64,000 nt of DNA from Gammaproteobacteria bacterium (GCA_012103455.1 WLWT01000003.1:434001-498000), one strand, 5' to 3'; shown: positions 17,945 to 27,116, numbered from the stretch's first letter. The notes: generated from the sequence alone by a model not told the origin. Program-made: numbers and translations.

Positions 17945-18025
17945 TGACCGAAGGAGGATATCGATGCCCCAAGGAGAAATCGACACCCAAGGGGGAATCG
18001 ATACCCAAGGAGAAATTGATACTAA
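17945..18025. repeat. Short imperfect tandem repeat
   Basis: Between the monooxygenase and the DMP19 gene a unit of about 18 bp built on ATCGATACCCAAGGAGAA occurs three to four times with small changes. The reason is unknown. It resembles the smaller duplications at many other gene borders in this window. Confidence 0.75.
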
Positions 18026-18156
18026 TCGTAAGCCGGTGGTGTGAGTTGTCTGCGCCCTGGCCTACAGCGCTCGCGCTTCTAGCCTACAGATTTTATTAAC
18101 GCCTTGAGCGATGATGAGCCCCCAGCTTGAGGTAACCATGGACAAGGAATGATGTT

Positions 18157-18651
18157 ATGGAAGTGAATCTGCGAGACGAGCGGATTAAGCAACGAATCTT
18201 CGAGAGTTTGGACGGCCCTTCTAGGAACGCCTTCGAAGAGCATATACGCGATTTGGAGGCGTACTTAGCCGGCGAAGATCCGGTGTCAAAATTGATGGAT
18301 CGTCTGCGGGACAAGGTTGCCAAAGACGGCCTCAGTTCCATGTCTGAGCCGCAGCGGCTCTATTATGCGTACAACGAATTCGCCTGCTGCGTGGTCAATG
18401 GCTCAGTCTTGAATTTCTTCAAAGAGTACCCCGAGGAGGTGCGTGAGAGCTATGTCGCTTGCCTGCGTATGTTGGATGAGGCGGAGCTGATACCCGCCTA
18501 TGAGGACGTGCGCCGGCGGGTGTTGGCCGGCGAGTTGGACGATGATGAGTTCATAGAGATAGACGATGCACTAGGGCCACTGTCCATGCGAGTGGATGAG
18601 TTCGAGCCGATCATGGACGAGTATGCCGATCAGCACGGGCTGTTCGATTGA
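18157..18651 (+). CDS. DMP19 (DUF4375) family protein
   Basis: 164 residues with the DMP19 pattern: LSSMSEPQRLYYAYNEFACCVVNGSVLNFFKEYPEE (about residues 60-95), the conserved region of DUF4375. The C-terminal third is strongly acidic (ELDDDEFIEIDD). DMP19-family proteins have been described as DNA mimics, which the acidity would suit, but the function here is not known. It converges on the selenoprotein gene. Repeated GAGCCCCCCTACATAAG units lie between them (18652-18690). Confidence 0.72.
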   Translation: MEVNLRDERIKQRIFESLDGPSRNAFEEHIRDLEAYLAGEDPVSKLMDRLRDKVAKDGLSSMSEPQRLYYAYNEFACCVVNGSVLNFFKEYPEEVRESYVACLRMLDEAELIPAYEDVRRRVLAGELDDDEFIEIDDALGPLSMRVDEFEPIMDEYADQHGLFD

Positions 18652-18677
18652 GCCCCCCTACATAAGGCTGAGCCCCC

Positions 18678-19196
18678 CTACATAAGCAGGATCGGTAAGG
18701 CTTGGCGGTAGGCGTCCTCGGCTCGCGCCTTGATTGCAGTCGGTGTGCGGCTGCCGAGTGGGTGCTCCACCATGACGAACGGATAGTCTGGCAAGCCCAT
18801 CATCGAGGCGATGTTCCTGGCCGTCACCTCGAAGGGATGGGTGCACAGTACCACCGCCGGTTTGCCTAGCTGCTCGAAAGTGATGCCGTCATGCAAACTG
18901 CACGTTGAGCACGAGCCTCAGTCGCCGGAGGCAGTGATCATGAAGTCACACCGTTCGGCTATCTCGGCAAGAGTATCCGTTGGCGCCGGGGCGCTGGCGT
19001 TGGCCTTGGAGAACAGGTCGAGGACGGTGCAACTGTTGCGCTCGCGAAAGAGGGCGGCGGTTTCGGTGAGCAAGGTGTCGGCGTTGACTTTGCCGTTGGT
19101 GAGTAAGCCGATGGTGCGCCCGCTCAGATCATCGAGCAACGGGGCGCGGATGCAAGCCCGCGTATCTAGGGCGACGGTGGGATCTAATAATTGCAT
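18678..19196 (-). CDS. UGSC-family selenoprotein (in-frame UGA = Sec93)
   Basis: Conserved redox protein of unknown reaction, belonging to the UGSC family of predicted selenoproteins. The gene reads to TGA at 18920-18918 and continues in the same frame for 80 codons. The join reads ITASGD-U-GSCSTCSLHDGI, giving the family's namesake motif Sec-Gly-Ser-Cys (U93, C96). The flanks also match the family pattern (LDPT..., GRTIGLLTNGKVNAD, GKPAVVLCTHPFE, PDYPFVMVEHPLG). A SECIS-like hairpin follows at the right distance. The start is set at ATG 19196 (MQLLDPT); an in-frame ATG at 19229 is possible. The gene lies directly after the 334-residue gene at 19242-20246, probably in one operon. Confidence 0.88.
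18890..18904 (-). promoter_or_regulatory. SECIS-like hairpin of the UGSC gene
   Basis: In the mRNA, counting U of UGA as 1, bases 17-22 (CGUGCA) pair with 26-31 (UGCAUG), leaving a GUU loop at 23-25. G23 and U24 are the positions used by the E. coli fdhF SECIS, and the distance fits the bacterial rule. The hairpin should bind SelB and direct Sec insertion. Confidence 0.7.
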
Positions 19197-19241
19197 GGGT
19201 GGGTGTACTCTCTCTAGGGGATCCATCAATGGTGGGATCTA

Positions 19242-20246
19242 TCAGTCGCAGTCTATGCAAACGCCGATGGGCTTGGACTGCATGAGCGAACTGCGCTCCC
19301 GGCTCCATGACGGAATGAAGCAGGAGTGGCCACCCGCGTCGCCGCCGCCTACCGTGACCAGAATATCGGCGGGTTCCAGTCCTCTGTGCATGTCTTCGCG
19401 GCCTTGCAGATCATAATCCTGCTGGCGGAATTTACCCAGGGCTTTCATGCCTTCCACGGGACGCTTTGCCGCTTCGAACAGATAGCGTTGTACATCCGTC
19501 TTGGAAAAGCCGGTGCTGGCGGTGATGTTGGCATGTTCCGGCGAAAGCACGACAACCGATTGCCCGAGGGTAATACAGCCGTAGTTGGCCATGGCATCGG
19601 CGACGGTATCCAATATCGCCTCCGGCGTATTGCCGCCGTGATTTTCTACATTGACGAAGCCGCCGCCAGCGTACACAGTGACCGAGCTGACACCCGGCGG
19701 GTAACCCTGCTCTTCGGTCAAGCTGGGCCAGGGATTCAAGTCCGCCCGCTCGGCGATACAGAAGCTGTACTTGCCAGGATGGCCTTGGGTGGATCGGTCG
19801 GAAATACCCGGCACCATGCGAAACACGTTCATCACGATCAGCCGGACCGCTCTGCCGATGGTGGCGTTGGCGCGGTTGCCGGGTCCAAATAAGCTGCCCC
19901 CCGCATTCATGCCTATATCGTCCGTCACCGGGCCACTGACGATGAGCAATGGCGCCGAGCCGCCGGTGCTGGCGGTGGAGCCGTGAAAGTTGAACGGTGC
20001 CTCATCCATCGCCTCGAGGGCGGCGGTGATGACGGGGAAATACTCCGGTAAACAGCCCGCCATGACGGCGTTGATGGCGGCCGCTTGTACCGTGCATTTC
20101 AGCCCCGTGGCTGGGTGTTGCGCCAGCACCGTTTCCGGCGGACGGCCCTCTAAAGCCCGCATCGCTTCGACTCGGGAAGCCTCGGGCGGCACTACCGGTA
20201 GTCCATCGGTCCAGCCTTGCTCATAGCAGTAGTCGATGGCTGCCAA
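19242..20246 (-). CDS. Conserved protein encoded upstream of the UGSC selenoprotein
   Basis: 334 residues, unassigned. Conserved-looking blocks are YCYEQGWTDGLPVVPP, HPATGLKCTVQAAAINAVMAGCLPEY, GSTASTGGSAPLLIVSGPV, GPGNRANATIGRA and a C-terminal GGDAGGHSCFIPSW. Its place in front of the UGSC gene suggests a shared reaction; substrate and fold are unknown. The start is doubtful: only TTG (20246) or CTG are in frame. An ATG further upstream would join the frame if a run of six C (near 20268) lost one base. So the N-terminus may be damaged, or the assembly may hold a homopolymer error. It ends 12 bp before the longer form of the selenoprotein ORF. Confidence 0.6.
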   Translation of the reverse strand: MAAIDYCYEQGWTDGLPVVPPEASRVEAMRALEGRPPETVLAQHPATGLKCTVQAAAINAVMAGCLPEYFPVITAALEAMDEAPFNFHGSTASTGGSAPLLIVSGPVTDDIGMNAGGSLFGPGNRANATIGRAVRLIVMNVFRMVPGISDRSTQGHPGKYSFCIAERADLNPWPSLTEEQGYPPGVSSVTVYAGGGFVNVENHGGNTPEAILDTVADAMANYGCITLGQSVVVLSPEHANITASTGFSKTDVQRYLFEAAKRPVEGMKALGKFRQQDYDLQGREDMHRGLEPADILVTVGGGDAGGHSCFIPSWSRERSSLMQSKPIGVCIDCD

Positions 20247-20547
20247 CAGGTCGTCGGCTACCTCATGGGGGGTGGCGTGTATTGGCGTGGCGGCTTATCC
20301 CACGGTGGCGGTTCCTCATGACGAGTATGGGTGACGAGGAGCAGGTTATGCGGCATGGCGCGTAAACACACTATCATAGCGGGGTTTTACCTTTGTTGAG
20401 GGCGCCCCGTCTGAGCGGCAGGGATCGCGCCAGTCCATCAAAGCTGCTCTTGGCGGATGTCACGTGGGCCAGGACTTCCCGCAGCGAGGTGGCGGTGCCA
20501 AGACCGTGGCCCGTGGTGTAGTCGTAACTGTGATCGGCGGCGAATAA
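20247..20547. other. Spacer with an unassigned coding fragment
   Basis: Minus-strand sequence at 20374-20540 reads LLFAADHSYDYTTGHGLGTATSLREV and SAKSSFDGLARSLPLRRG. It looks like the tail of a real protein, but its family was not recognised. The rest probably holds the promoter of the UGSC operon. Confidence 0.35.
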
Positions 20548-21352
20548 TAATTCCAGCGCCAATCATATAAGAGGCTTTCGGCCTTTTCACGTGCACCCAG
20601 ATCAAACATCGGGTTATAGATTTGCTGGAATTGTTCTGACCTGACATATTCGCTCACGATGGCATCAATCTCTGCATCGCTTGGCCACAGATCTTGGTTA
20701 GAGTAATGGGATTACCTTGCGTGTCGGTACCCAAGACATCCTGTTCGATATCAAAACGCACGGTGCCGGCAATCGCATACGCGACCACCAATGGTGGTGA
20801 TGCGAGGAAGGCTTGTTTGGCATACGGATGGATGCGTCCATCAAAGTTACGGTTACCCGACAATACTGCGGTGGCGTACAGGTCATGGTCAATGATCTCT
20901 TGTTGGATTTTGGGGTCTAATGCACCCGACATGCCATTACAGGTCGTACAAGCATAAGCCACAATACCAAAGCCCAACTTTTCCATTTCGCTGAGCAAGC
21001 CGGCTTCTTCGAGATACAGCCTGGCGACTTCTGAACCCGGTGCAAATGAGGTTTTCACCCAAGGTTTACGTACCAAACCTAATGCCTTGGCTTTTTTCGC
21101 CAGCAATCCGGCAGCAACCACATCGCGTGGGTTGGAGGTATTGGTACAGCTTGTGATAGCTGCGATGATGACGGCACCATCGGGCATTTGGCCTGCTTGT
21201 GCTTGCCATTCACCGGCAATGCCACGCTCAGCCAGTGCATGGGTTGGCAAACGACGATGTGGATTGGATGGCCCTGCCATGTTGCGCCCGACCATCGATA
21301 GAGCAAACTCCAGCACACGCTCATATTCGGCTTCAGCCAAATGGGTACGCTC
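20548..21352 (-). pseudogene. acnD: 2-methyl-cis-aconitate/2-methylisocitrate dehydratase (AcnD-like) fragment
   Basis: Central part of an iron-sulfur aconitase-family enzyme of the methylcitrate cycle type. It holds the cluster motifs ITSCTNTSNP and YACTTCNGMSGALDP, and LSGNRNFDGRIHPYAKQAFLASPP. The frame breaks at about 20694: DLWPSDAEIDAIVSEYVRSE continues one base out of register to LLYDWR near 20548. Both ends are missing (an intact AcnD has about 860 residues). Intact methylcitrate-cycle genes are not seen nearby. Confidence 0.85.
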
Positions 21353-21520
21353 TCAATATGATGTACTTAAGCAGCTCAAACAAACCCATATTGATCGAGC
21401 TTACGCCAACATTGCTCCCAACGAGCATCCGTGTGGGTCAACCCACGCAATGACAAAACGGCTTGAGCCCCAGCCTCCTTCCAGCGCATCCCTGAATGGC
21501 ATAGGCGCTGCCTAACCAAT
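21353..21520 (-). pseudogene. Possible transposase C-terminal remnant
   Basis: The minus strand encodes CHSGMRWKEAGAQAVLSLRG followed by WEQCWRKLDQYGF, which resembles the end of ISKra4-like transposases. It has no start and no clear ends. The call rests on a short stretch and is weak. Confidence 0.4.
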
Positions 21521-21600
21521 GGGCCCCTCTAAACATGCACTTTTTCCGTGAGTGCTAAGGAAGCACCGCGCGCACAACCGCAGTGTATAGGTCATCACTG
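21521..21600. repeat. Truncated, rearranged MITE-like repeat
   Basis: Left terminus GGGCCCCTCTAAACATGC, then an internal deletion, then the distal arm (GTGAGTGCTAAGGAAGCACC ... GTGTATAGGTCAT). It stops at ATAGGTCAT followed by CACTG. That is the IS4 target site plus the first five bases of the IS4 terminus, so an insertion probably sat here and was deleted. Confidence 0.7.
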
Positions 21601-21708
21601 ATGCAGCGCTTCAAGCTATATTTGATGCAGAAATTGAAATGGAACTCGCTGCTTGACTACCCGCATCGCAGCTACCGCACCCAGCGCGATGTGTTCTTGA
21701 GGTAACGA

Positions 21709-23025
21709 CTAATCAATTGGTAATTCACTCGGTACCCGAGAGGGTACGCCAAGCGGGAGGGAATGGGCACTTTTTCCGGTCAGCGCGTGCATAAAGTCGA
21801 TCAGGTCGTTAATGTCTGCGTCATTTAATTCGATGGATTGTATGTCCACTTTTTTTCGCACCCTCTGTATTTCCCTTCTGTCGTCCCAGACCACGAAATC
21901 AATTCTAGCGAGCCAGGGTGCCGAGATCAGGTTTGCCTGATCAGGAGTCCACTGATCGAAGGCGGATTGTGGATTCAGGTGGTGGCGGATGATGCCCTCT
22001 AAGGTTTGATAAGCGCCGTTGTGTCCGTACGGGGCGGTGAGTTCTACGTTTCGTAATATGGGAGTGCGAAATCGATAGGCGTCTTCCAATCTGTCACTGG
22101 TTCCCATCAAGCCTACATCTCGGACTAAAGGATCGAATCTTCGGGTTCTGCCGGGGCCGAATGGGGGGAGGGCCAGGGCGTGGAATTCTTGGTCCGTTAA
22201 CAGCGGACCCGAGTGGCAACTGGCGCAACTGGCTTTTCCATAGAACAGGTTGAGCCCGCGTTTCTGAGATTCATTCAGCGCATCCTCGTCACCGGTTAAA
22301 TAGCGGTCGAATGGCGAGTCCATGCTGTTCCATTCGGTGCCCATGAAGGCGGCGAGTGCTTCGCCGATTTCAACGATTGATACTTGTTCTGGCGATGAGA
22401 TGTGGTCGAAGGCTTGGACGAATTTTTTTCCGTATTCTGGAATCGTGCGGACGCGTTTGGCGATGATGGGCCAGACTCGGTCGATGCGGTCGTGAGCTGC
22501 GCCTGCCACCTCATTTTCTTTGGGGTTCCCGGCCATCTCGAATTGGGAGGTCATGGGTAAGAGGGATTGCGCGGCCAGTAGATTGCTCAGCCCTTTGGGT
22601 AACCATTCCTCTGCCGGAGAGTTGAAACCATTTTCATAGATATTGGACTCGGTCAGTCTGCCATCACGAAACATGACGCGAATTTCTTTTGCTGCGAGAT
22701 TCCACAGACCGGGGGCATTACGGGGGATGCGTTTCTTGATGCGGTTGTCGCCCGTGCCCGGGAGGCGGGTTGGGCCGAGTCCTTCACCACCTTCTCCGAT
22801 ACCCAGAGATAAACCATCGCTGCCGCCGAATTCAGGATGATGGCAGGTACCGCAGGCGATGTTTTGATTGCCCGACAGAATTTTGTCATAGAATAACAAT
22901 TGCCCAAGCTCCACCTGGGCTGGATCGAAGGTGATGAAATCTTCGAGGCTCAGTGGCGGTGGTAATGGGTAGGTTCGCTCTTCAGGTTGGGCGAGAAGTG
23001 GAACCAGTGCGAAACATAAAATCAA
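21709..23025 (-). CDS. Di-haem cytochrome c peroxidase family protein
   Basis: Periplasmic di-haem protein of the CCP/MauG superfamily; typical members reduce H2O2 with electrons from cytochrome c. The two haem c sites are CGTCH (near residue 58) and CASCH in the second half, with GHNGAYQTLEGIIRHH downstream. The N-terminus is a signal peptide (ILCFALVPLLAQ). The TTG at 23025 is suggested because the opposite-strand gene starts at 23044; the open frame extends to 23160 but that part overlaps the neighbour. The C-terminal extension is longer than in classical CcpA, and the partner electron donor is not evident. Confidence 0.83.
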   Translation of the reverse strand: MILCFALVPLLAQPEERTYPLPPPLSLEDFITFDPAQVELGQLLFYDKILSGNQNIACGTCHHPEFGGSDGLSLGIGEGGEGLGPTRLPGTGDNRIKKRIPRNAPGLWNLAAKEIRVMFRDGRLTESNIYENGFNSPAEEWLPKGLSNLLAAQSLLPMTSQFEMAGNPKENEVAGAAHDRIDRVWPIIAKRVRTIPEYGKKFVQAFDHISSPEQVSIVEIGEALAAFMGTEWNSMDSPFDRYLTGDEDALNESQKRGLNLFYGKASCASCHSGPLLTDQEFHALALPPFGPGRTRRFDPLVRDVGLMGTSDRLEDAYRFRTPILRNVELTAPYGHNGAYQTLEGIIRHHLNPQSAFDQWTPDQANLISAPWLARIDFVVWDDRREIQRVRKKVDIQSIELNDADINDLIDFMHALTGKSAHSLPLGVPSRVPSELPID

Positions 23026-23043
23026 TAAATAAGAGAACGATAG

Positions 23044-23541
23044 ATGAAACGAACAAAGCGTTCGGCTTTTTATCTGCTCCTGATCAGTATTGGAATGTCG
23101 CTGCCCATCGCCTCCCAGGCGGAGATTGAAACGGCGAGGGATTTGATGGAAGCGGGTCATTTCGAAGAGGCGATGACTGAATTACTTCCAGCCGCGAGAT
23201 CCGGCAATGCGGATGCGGAGGAGTTGATTGGGGTTATGTATGCAATGGGGCTCGGCGTGGAGCGGGACGATGTTCGCGCGTTTGACTGGTACTTGAGAGC
23301 GTCGATGAAGGGCCATCCGGGGGCGCAAAGCGGGGTAGGATGGTACTACGAGATCGGCCGGGGGATGCCTGCGCCCGATTTGGTTCGGGCTTATATGTGG
23401 TATGTGTTGTCGGCGATTGGCGGTGATCCCGATGCGGCGATCAGTCAGGAAGAGGTGGTAAAGAAGATGACGAAAGCCGAGATAGAAAAGGCCCATATTT
23501 TGATTGATGACTATCGCGTGTGGCTCTACCCATTTAGGTAG
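23044..23541 (+). CDS. Periplasmic Sel1-repeat protein
   Basis: 165 residues with a cleavable signal peptide (FYLLLISIGMSLPIASQA) and two to three Sel1-like repeats (ADAEELIGVMYAMGLGVERD; GAQSGVGWYYEIGRG). Such proteins act as scaffolds or envelope stress factors; the partner is unknown. The start is only about 18 bp from that of the divergent peroxidase, so they share a control region and may act together. Confidence 0.85.
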   Translation: MKRTKRSAFYLLLISIGMSLPIASQAEIETARDLMEAGHFEEAMTELLPAARSGNADAEELIGVMYAMGLGVERDDVRAFDWYLRASMKGHPGAQSGVGWYYEIGRGMPAPDLVRAYMWYVLSAIGGDPDAAISQEEVVKKMTKAEIEKAHILIDDYRVWLYPFR

Positions 23542-23588
23542 AAGAGACTAAGTAGGTAGCAGGAGACTAAGTACGCTTGTTGCAACGA

Positions 23589-23614
23589 AGAGGGAGTCGA
23601 AATCGACTCCCTCT
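23589..23614. terminator. Strong hairpin between convergent genes
   Basis: A 12-bp perfect stem, AGAGGGAGTCGA/TCGACTCCCTCT, around a two-base centre. It lies between the Sel1 gene (plus) and dctP (minus) and could end both transcripts. There is no strong T-run on either side, so a classical intrinsic terminator is not certain. Confidence 0.55.
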
Positions 23615-23666
23615 AGGGCACCTCTATCAACTTTATTGCTGACTCAAGACTTAGTTGAGGCAAGAC

Positions 23667-24740
23667 TTAGTTGATGTCCTTCGCGTTAGCCGCGCTGATT
23701 GCGCTTTCCGCTTCTTCTACCGCACTGATCAGAGCGTCGAATACCTCTGGGCCCCCTCTCACGTTGGACTTAAACCACTCGTAAACCGGCGCTGCTGCGG
23801 ATTTGAAAGCGGCTTTTTCGCCGGGGGTAGGAACATAAAGATCGCCACCACCAGCGACGAATTCTTCGTATGCAGCAATGGATTTACGTTTGGGAGAAGC
23901 GAATGTGGCTTGTCGCAAGGCAATGAACCCATCAACAACGACTTGACGCAAATCTTCAGGCATACCCATGAACTTGTCGTTGTTCATCCACCACAGCGCA
24001 CCCATGTAAGCGTGACCATCCAAAGTGATATATTTCAAGCCGGCATCAGGAAATTTCATGCCCATGATATCGGTGATACCGTTTTTGGAGCCTTCGACCA
24101 CACCGGTTTGGAAGGAAGTGAAAAGCTCCGGCCAGGGGATCGGAGTAGGTGATGCGCCCAGCGCTTTAACCAACTCTTGTGGCAGATCCGCGACAACGGT
24201 CCGTATTTTCAGCCCTTCCATGTCGCCGGGGTTTTGAACACGGCGCTTGGTATTGGCGAAGTTCCGCCAGCCACCGGTATTACCGATTGTCATCAATCGG
24301 ATCTTAGCGCCTGAATCGGCTAGGGCCATATCCCGGACGGTACGGGTGAAGTCGCCCGACAGTACCGCTTCGGCCACTCGGTCGCTTGCCATCAGATAGG
24401 GTAGGTCTAGAACCTGAACATAGGGAAAAGCACCCGCAGCACCGCCGGAAGTGGAAATGTAGATGTCGATTGTGCCGTCGGCAACACCCTGCAAGCACTC
24501 AGCGCCTTTGGAGCAAAGTTGCGTACCGATGAATAGTTCGACGCTGATCTTGCCATTGGAAGCGGCCTCGACGTAGTTCTTGAAAACCACAAGGCCGTCA
24601 TAGTCCTCGTCATTCTCATTGGAATTCGCCGTCGCGCGGATATTAAAATCTGCCGACATCGCTGCCGGCATACCCCCGGCCAATAGACTCGCCCCGAGCG
24701 CAGCCGTACTGATCAACTTAAGAAGTTCATTCATTTCCAT
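23667..24740 (-). CDS. dctP: TRAP transporter periplasmic solute-binding protein
   Basis: DctP-family binding protein (357 residues) that captures an organic acid or sulfonate for the TRAP permease encoded upstream. It has a signal peptide (LISTAALGASLLAGG...AMSA), FIGTQLCSKGAECLQGVADG and the family core GLKIRTVVADLPQELVKALGASPTPIPWPELF, which contains the Arg that clamps the ligand carboxylate. DctP usually precedes the permease genes; here it is last on the minus strand and cut off from dctM by a MITE (24817-24956), which may reduce its co-transcription. Confidence 0.92.
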   Translation of the reverse strand: MEMNELLKLISTAALGASLLAGGMPAAMSADFNIRATANSNENDEDYDGLVVFKNYVEAASNGKISVELFIGTQLCSKGAECLQGVADGTIDIYISTSGGAAGAFPYVQVLDLPYLMASDRVAEAVLSGDFTRTVRDMALADSGAKIRLMTIGNTGGWRNFANTKRRVQNPGDMEGLKIRTVVADLPQELVKALGASPTPIPWPELFTSFQTGVVEGSKNGITDIMGMKFPDAGLKYITLDGHAYMGALWWMNNDKFMGMPEDLRQVVVDGFIALRQATFASPKRKSIAAYEEFVAGGGDLYVPTPGEKAAFKSAAAPVYEWFKSNVRGGPEVFDALISAVEEAESAISAANAKDIN

Positions 24741-24816
24741 TTTCCAGTTTTGAACTTATGTTCAGTGTTGTGTTGAGTTAAGGATACCTGAACCAGTCAG
24801 AGTTTTCCTCACTAAA

Positions 24817-24956
24817 GGGCACCTCTAAAAATGCACTTTTTCCGCGATTGCGGCGTCAGCTCCGTGCTCGAATCCTCATGTATGAGTTATACACTGCGGT
24901 TCTGCGCGCGGTGCTTCCTTGCACTCACGAAAAAATTACTATTTTTAGAGGCGCCC
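24817..24956. repeat. MITE-like 140-bp repeat, complete copy between dctM and dctP
   Basis: Ends are GGGCACCTCTAAAAAT and ATTTTTAGAGGCGCCC. It is flanked by a direct TAAA on both sides (24813-24816 and 24957-24960), supporting a 4-bp target duplication. The right 12 bp are read as the last codons and stop of dctM. Confidence 0.9.
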
Positions 24957-26480
24957 TAAAAACGCCGACAGAATCGGCCCCGATAAATCTACGTCTTTTA
25001 CAAAACCAAGCCAAACCGGTATCCCCAGGGAGATTGCCGGAAAATAGGTAATGAGAAATATAACCAATACCTCAATGGCGAGAAAGGGCAGGATGGCCCG
25101 TGAAATGGTCTCGACTTTCACCCCTGATACCGACGATGCGACGAACAAGACCAAACCCATTGGTGGGGTGGCCAGTCCTACCGTCAAGTTGACGGACATT
25201 ACCATAGCAAAGTGCACCGGGTGAATGCCCATATCAACAAAGATAGGTGCGAGGATGGGACCCAAAATAATGATTGCTGGCCCGGCGTCTAGAAACATGC
25301 CCACCACGAATAGCAAGATATTGATCAGCAGTAACAAGAACAACGGATCGCTGGTAAGGGAAACAATGAACAGCGCGAGGTCTTCGGCAACATGAGAGAG
25401 GCTGACAACGGTCTTGAACGCCATCGCCGCACCAACCAGCAACAGAACAACGCCCGACGTCGTCGCGGCGCGGATCAATACATCCGGTAATTCGGAAAGC
25501 TTCAGCGTCCGCAGGACGACCAGACTCAAGAATGCAGCATATGCCACTGCCAGGGCGGAGGCTTCTGTTGGCGTGGCAACGCCGCCTAATATACCGCCTA
25601 AAATAATGATGGGAGTCAGCAAGGGCAAAACCGCTCGTTTTGCAACATTGCTAAATGGTATCGACATGAAGCAGCGCTGGATGAACAGAAAAACTTCTGC
25701 CAATACAAGACTCGCAAGCCACAGTCCTATGGTGATGTGCCATCCGGTAGCGTCATCGAAGCCGGATATCTTCGACACTAACGGGACGAATAGCGCGGCC
25801 AGAAGCGAACGCATGATGATTTTGGCGGCGATGTTCTCTGATCTTGAGAGGTATACGTCCGTCAACTCTACTTTTTTAGCCGGAGGATAGTCGTAGCGAT
25901 TGGCCATTAACCGGGTGATCGTCATCAACCCTAAGCCCACCAACACCCCTGGAATGATGCCGCCGGCGAACAGGGCGGCCACCGATACTTCCATCACATA
26001 AGCATAGATGATCATAATTCCGGATGGTGGGATGATGGGGCCGATGACGGAAGAGGCTGCAGTAATAGCGGCAGCAAATTTACGGGAATAGCCTTCCTTC
26101 TCCATAGCGGGTATCAACATACTCCCAAGCGCTGACGTATCTGCAACAGCGGAGCCTGACATGCCGGCAAAAAGCATGGAAGAGAGAATGTTGACTTGCG
26201 CTAGTCCGCCTCTGAACGATCCGATAATGGCTTGCGAAAAACCAATCAGTCTTTCGGTGATGCCACCTCGGTTCATCAACTCTCCGGCGAGCATGAAAAA
26301 CGGGATTGCTAAAAGAACCCCGTTGTCGATGCCGTTGTAGACATTGCGATACATCAATGCGATATCGCTGGCCTGACCGTTGAAATAAAGTAACAAACCA
26401 GGCGCTGCCAGCATAGCGAAGAACACGGGCACGCCTATCAGCAAAAATATCAGGAACAACGGGAGGAACAGCGCTAGCAT
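24945..26480 (-). CDS. dctM: TRAP transporter large permease subunit
   Basis: 511 residues with about 12 hydrophobic segments and TRAP-T large-subunit motifs (IPFFMLAGELMNRGGI, GGLAQVNILSSMLFAGMSGSAVADT, IGPIIPPSGIMIIYA, VGLATPPMGLVLF). It drives solute uptake with the sodium gradient together with DctQ and DctP. The last residues GRL and the stop codon come from the MITE end, so insertion replaced the original C-terminus. The preceding residues look normal, so the protein may still work. Its start lies four bases after the dctQ stop. Confidence 0.92.
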   Translation of the reverse strand: MLALFLPLFLIFLLIGVPVFFAMLAAPGLLLYFNGQASDIALMYRNVYNGIDNGVLLAIPFFMLAGELMNRGGITERLIGFSQAIIGSFRGGLAQVNILSSMLFAGMSGSAVADTSALGSMLIPAMEKEGYSRKFAAAITAASSVIGPIIPPSGIMIIYAYVMEVSVAALFAGGIIPGVLVGLGLMTITRLMANRYDYPPAKKVELTDVYLSRSENIAAKIIMRSLLAALFVPLVSKISGFDDATGWHITIGLWLASLVLAEVFLFIQRCFMSIPFSNVAKRAVLPLLTPIIILGGILGGVATPTEASALAVAYAAFLSLVVLRTLKLSELPDVLIRAATTSGVVLLLVGAAMAFKTVVSLSHVAEDLALFIVSLTSDPLFLLLLINILLFVVGMFLDAGPAIIILGPILAPIFVDMGIHPVHFAMVMSVNLTVGLATPPMGLVLFVASSVSGVKVETISRAILPFLAIEVLVIFLITYFPAISLGIPVWLGFVKDVDLSGPILSAFLGRL

Positions 26481-26483
26481 AGT

Positions 26484-27116
26484 CTAGGTTTCCTCCGTCC
26501 CATGATCGCGGCCTGATGGTGGGAGGTCTTTCGCAAGCCCTAAAAATCGGCCGATTTGCCGTAGAAATAACTCCACAGAGACGGACAGCATGACGATCGA
26601 TAACACCGACATGGCGAGATAGATATAGGCGGTCTTGAATCGCAAATTGGTGCCGAGTAACCGATTGATCCCGCTCTCCTGCAGCAGTCTGTTTAACCCG
26701 GAAGAATCGAATAAAAGCGGTGCGCAATAGTGGGCCCAGGCATGTTGCAGCATAATCACGATAACCAGTGTGCATAACAACAAAATCATAAACATCAGAA
26801 CTGAACGAATCTTCTCTGGCAGCAGGCCCGGGAACATGTCGATGGAGACAAAACCAGCCGCGCGATACGCGGAAGGGGCTACCACGGCCATCATCCAAAT
26901 CATGAACGCCCGCGCAGCCTCCTCCGGCCAAGGTAGGGCATTGTTCAAAACATAGCGGTAAAAAACCTGTAGCAATATTGCGAACACCATCAACACCATC
27001 GCCACGCAGCCAATGCCTCGGCCGAAGCGAAGTACGCGATCATTGACCGCGCTCACTAGCGCAAGCGAGTTTGAGAGTAACACCATGCGTGGTTTGTTCA
27101 TCACCTCATTTTGCAT
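26484..27116 (-). CDS. dctQ: TRAP transporter small permease subunit
   Basis: 210 residues with four hydrophobic segments and the DctQ signature YVLNNALPWPEEAARAFMIWMMAVVAPSAY (split here across the first loop and helix 2). It forms the membrane complex with DctM. The start at 27116 (MQNEVMNKP) or 27101 (MNKPRM) cannot be separated. The operon runs dctQ-dctM, with the solute-binding gene after the MITE. Confidence 0.9.
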   Translation of the reverse strand: MQNEVMNKPRMVLLSNSLALVSAVNDRVLRFGRGIGCVAMVLMVFAILLQVFYRYVLNNALPWPEEAARAFMIWMMAVVAPSAYRAAGFVSIDMFPGLLPEKIRSVLMFMILLLCTLVIVIMLQHAWAHYCAPLLFDSSGLNRLLQESGINRLLGTNLRFKTAYIYLAMSVLSIVMLSVSVELFLRQIGRFLGLAKDLPPSGRDHGTEET

